DNA of 42,398 nucleotides, taken from assembly GCA_945952025.1 (NCBI GenBank), contig CAMFGW010000026.1, forward strand, positions 1-42,398. The letters run 5' to 3'. Position numbers and translations under genes: made by a program. Each line of letters starts with the position of its first letter. Within the stretch, counting starts at the first letter, position 1. Under the pieces are notes generated by a model. The model was given only the letters and a program-made list of their open reading frames with translations. It did no database searches and was not told the DNA's origin. Positions 41,660 through 42,398 of the stretch are shown here, piece after piece. This DNA comes from an uncultured Paracoccaceae bacterium (lineage in GTDB: Bacteria > Pseudomonadota > Alphaproteobacteria > Rhodobacterales > Rhodobacteraceae).

Positions 41660-42266
41660 GGCGCGCGTCGCCGATCTGGCCGCGACGATCCGGCGACGGG
41701 TCGCGGGGCATGAGGCGCGCGCGCTGGTCGCCGTCGCCGGGCCGCCCGGTTCGGGCAAGTCGACGCTGGCGGCCGCGCTGGTCCAGGCTCTCGGGCCGGG
41801 CGCCAAGGTGGTGCCGATGGACGGGTTTCACTATGACGACCGTGTGTTGGCCGCGCGGGGCCTGTCCGCGCGCAAGGGGGCGCCAGAGACCTTCGACGTG
41901 GCGGGTTTCCGGCACCTTCTCTTGCGGCTCCTGCAAGAGGATGAGGTGGCGATCCCGCTGTTCGACCGGGGGCTGGAGCTTTCCCGCGCTGCCGCCGACG
42001 TGGTCGGGGCGGATGACCGCATCCTGATCGTCGAGGGCAATTACCTTCTGCTGAGCCGCGCGCCCTGGGACGCGCTCGCGCCCCTGTTCGACCTGACCAT
42101 CGCGCTCAACGTGCCGGAGACAGAGCTTGTGCGCCGTCTCATGGACCGTTGGGCCGGCTATGGCCGCACGCCGGAAGCGGCAGAGGCCTGGGTTGCCGGC
42201 AACGACCTGCCGAACATCCGCACCGTGATCCGCGAAAGCCGCGCAGCCGACCTGACCTGGCCCTGA
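41643..42266 (+). CDS. frcK: P-loop kinase, FrcK-like
   Basis: 207 residues of the uridine/pantothenate-kinase-like P-loop family (YggC type). Walker A GPPGSGKST (33-41), MDGFHYDD and IPLFDRGLELS give the acceptor site, ILIVEGNYLLL the core strand. In rhizobial frcBCAK operons this is a putative sugar kinase of unproved substrate. The only usable start is TTG at 41643, 17 bases inside frcA, without a strong RBS, so coupling to frcA is likely. With the PfkB kinase on the other arm, the locus has two kinases. Confidence 0.85.
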   Translation: MTKPPEARVADLAATIRRRVAGHEARALVAVAGPPGSGKSTLAAALVQALGPGAKVVPMDGFHYDDRVLAARGLSARKGAPETFDVAGFRHLLLRLLQEDEVAIPLFDRGLELSRAAADVVGADDRILIVEGNYLLLSRAPWDALAPLFDLTIALNVPETELVRRLMDRWAGYGRTPEAAEAWVAGNDLPNIRTVIRESRAADLTWP

Positions 42267-42276
42267 AGGCCGGGCC

Positions 42277-42315
42277 GGGCGGGAACAGGGAACGCGACCC
42301 GCGTTGCCCCCGCCC
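42277..42315. terminator. Long hairpin after frcK
   Basis: GGGCGGG (42277-42283) pairs with CCCGCCC, and inside it AACGCG-ACC-CGCGTT flanked by GGG/GCCC continues the stem (42288-42310). It ends 33 bases before the stop of the next, convergent reading frame, so it probably serves both genes. No T tract. Confidence 0.6.
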
Positions 42316-42347
42316 GTCGTGGGAACGGTGCCGCTGGACCGTCCGTG

Positions 42348-42398
42348 TCACAGATCAACGAAGGCCTGCGCCTGCCCCGGTGGGCGCGGAAGCGCCCG
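42348..42398 (-). CDS. Possible C-terminal end of a convergent gene
   Basis: Sixteen codons from the window edge to TGA, reading ALPRPPGQAQAFVDL. It looks like a protein tail and a terminator hairpin sits just beyond, but there is too little to identify it. It could be noncoding. Confidence 0.3.
   Translation of the reverse strand, partial: RALPRPPGQAQAFVDL

Overview
The window is a strongly GC-rich chromosomal segment from an alphaproteobacterium, almost certainly of the Rhodobacteraceae/Paracoccaceae. The evidence is the phaZ / phaC-phaP arrangement, a ferredoxin very close to Rhodobacter FdVI, a fructose ABC transporter of the rhizobial FrcBCA type next to a FrcK-like kinase, the hflK-hflC-degP order, and a TTAA-N7-TTAAC site of the CtrA type. 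There is no sign of phage, insertion sequence, CRISPR or tRNA; no gap between genes exceeds about 235 bases.

Left part (1-4340): polyhydroxybutyrate metabolism. phaC and phaP run leftward, phaZ runs rightward, and TGC-rich PhaR-type operators sit in the phaP promoter and between phaC and phaZ. An ABHD10-like hydrolase follows. 4399-8890: thrS, then a three-gene cassette (DUF2282 precursor, DUF692/MNIO enzyme, DUF2063 partner) that matches the recently recognised bufferin copper-binding RiPP loci, then a cold-shock protein.

8890-13782, all leftward: a lysoplasmalogenase-like membrane protein, ftsY, yciB, metZ and folE2, with a separate promoter before folE2. 13820-18206: an AlkB-like membrane di-iron enzyme whose tail overlaps the convergent xseA, then purD and fdxE. 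18341-25254: a DMT exporter, then leftward hflK-hflC-degP (membrane protein quality control) and rpiA-gor (pentose phosphate pathway and glutathione reduction). 25368-29785: a secreted EF-hand protein divergent from the manganese transporter mntH, with a CtrA-type site and a Mur/Fur-type operator between them, then a glutathione S-transferase and L-serine deaminase.

30019-35684: a tightly packed five-gene operon with no function I can name: an envelope protein with a LytR_C-like periplasmic domain, a small exported Cys protein, a GT4-type glycosyltransferase, a 688-residue protein with a MurG-like glycosyltransferase half, and a small acidic protein. This is the least explained unit in the window.

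35726-42266: a complete sugar (probably fructose) locus. Leftward: FucU/RbsD mutarotase, ROK repressor and PfkB fructokinase. Rightward: frcB, frcC, frcA and frcK. An AT-rich control region lies between the two arms and three hairpins lie between frcB and frcC.

A recurrent small-scale pattern is that at least five genes (phaZ, thrS, fdxE, the DMT exporter and the last gene of the glycosyltransferase operon) end in short tandem repeats of 10-16 bases that copy the stop codon and its flank.
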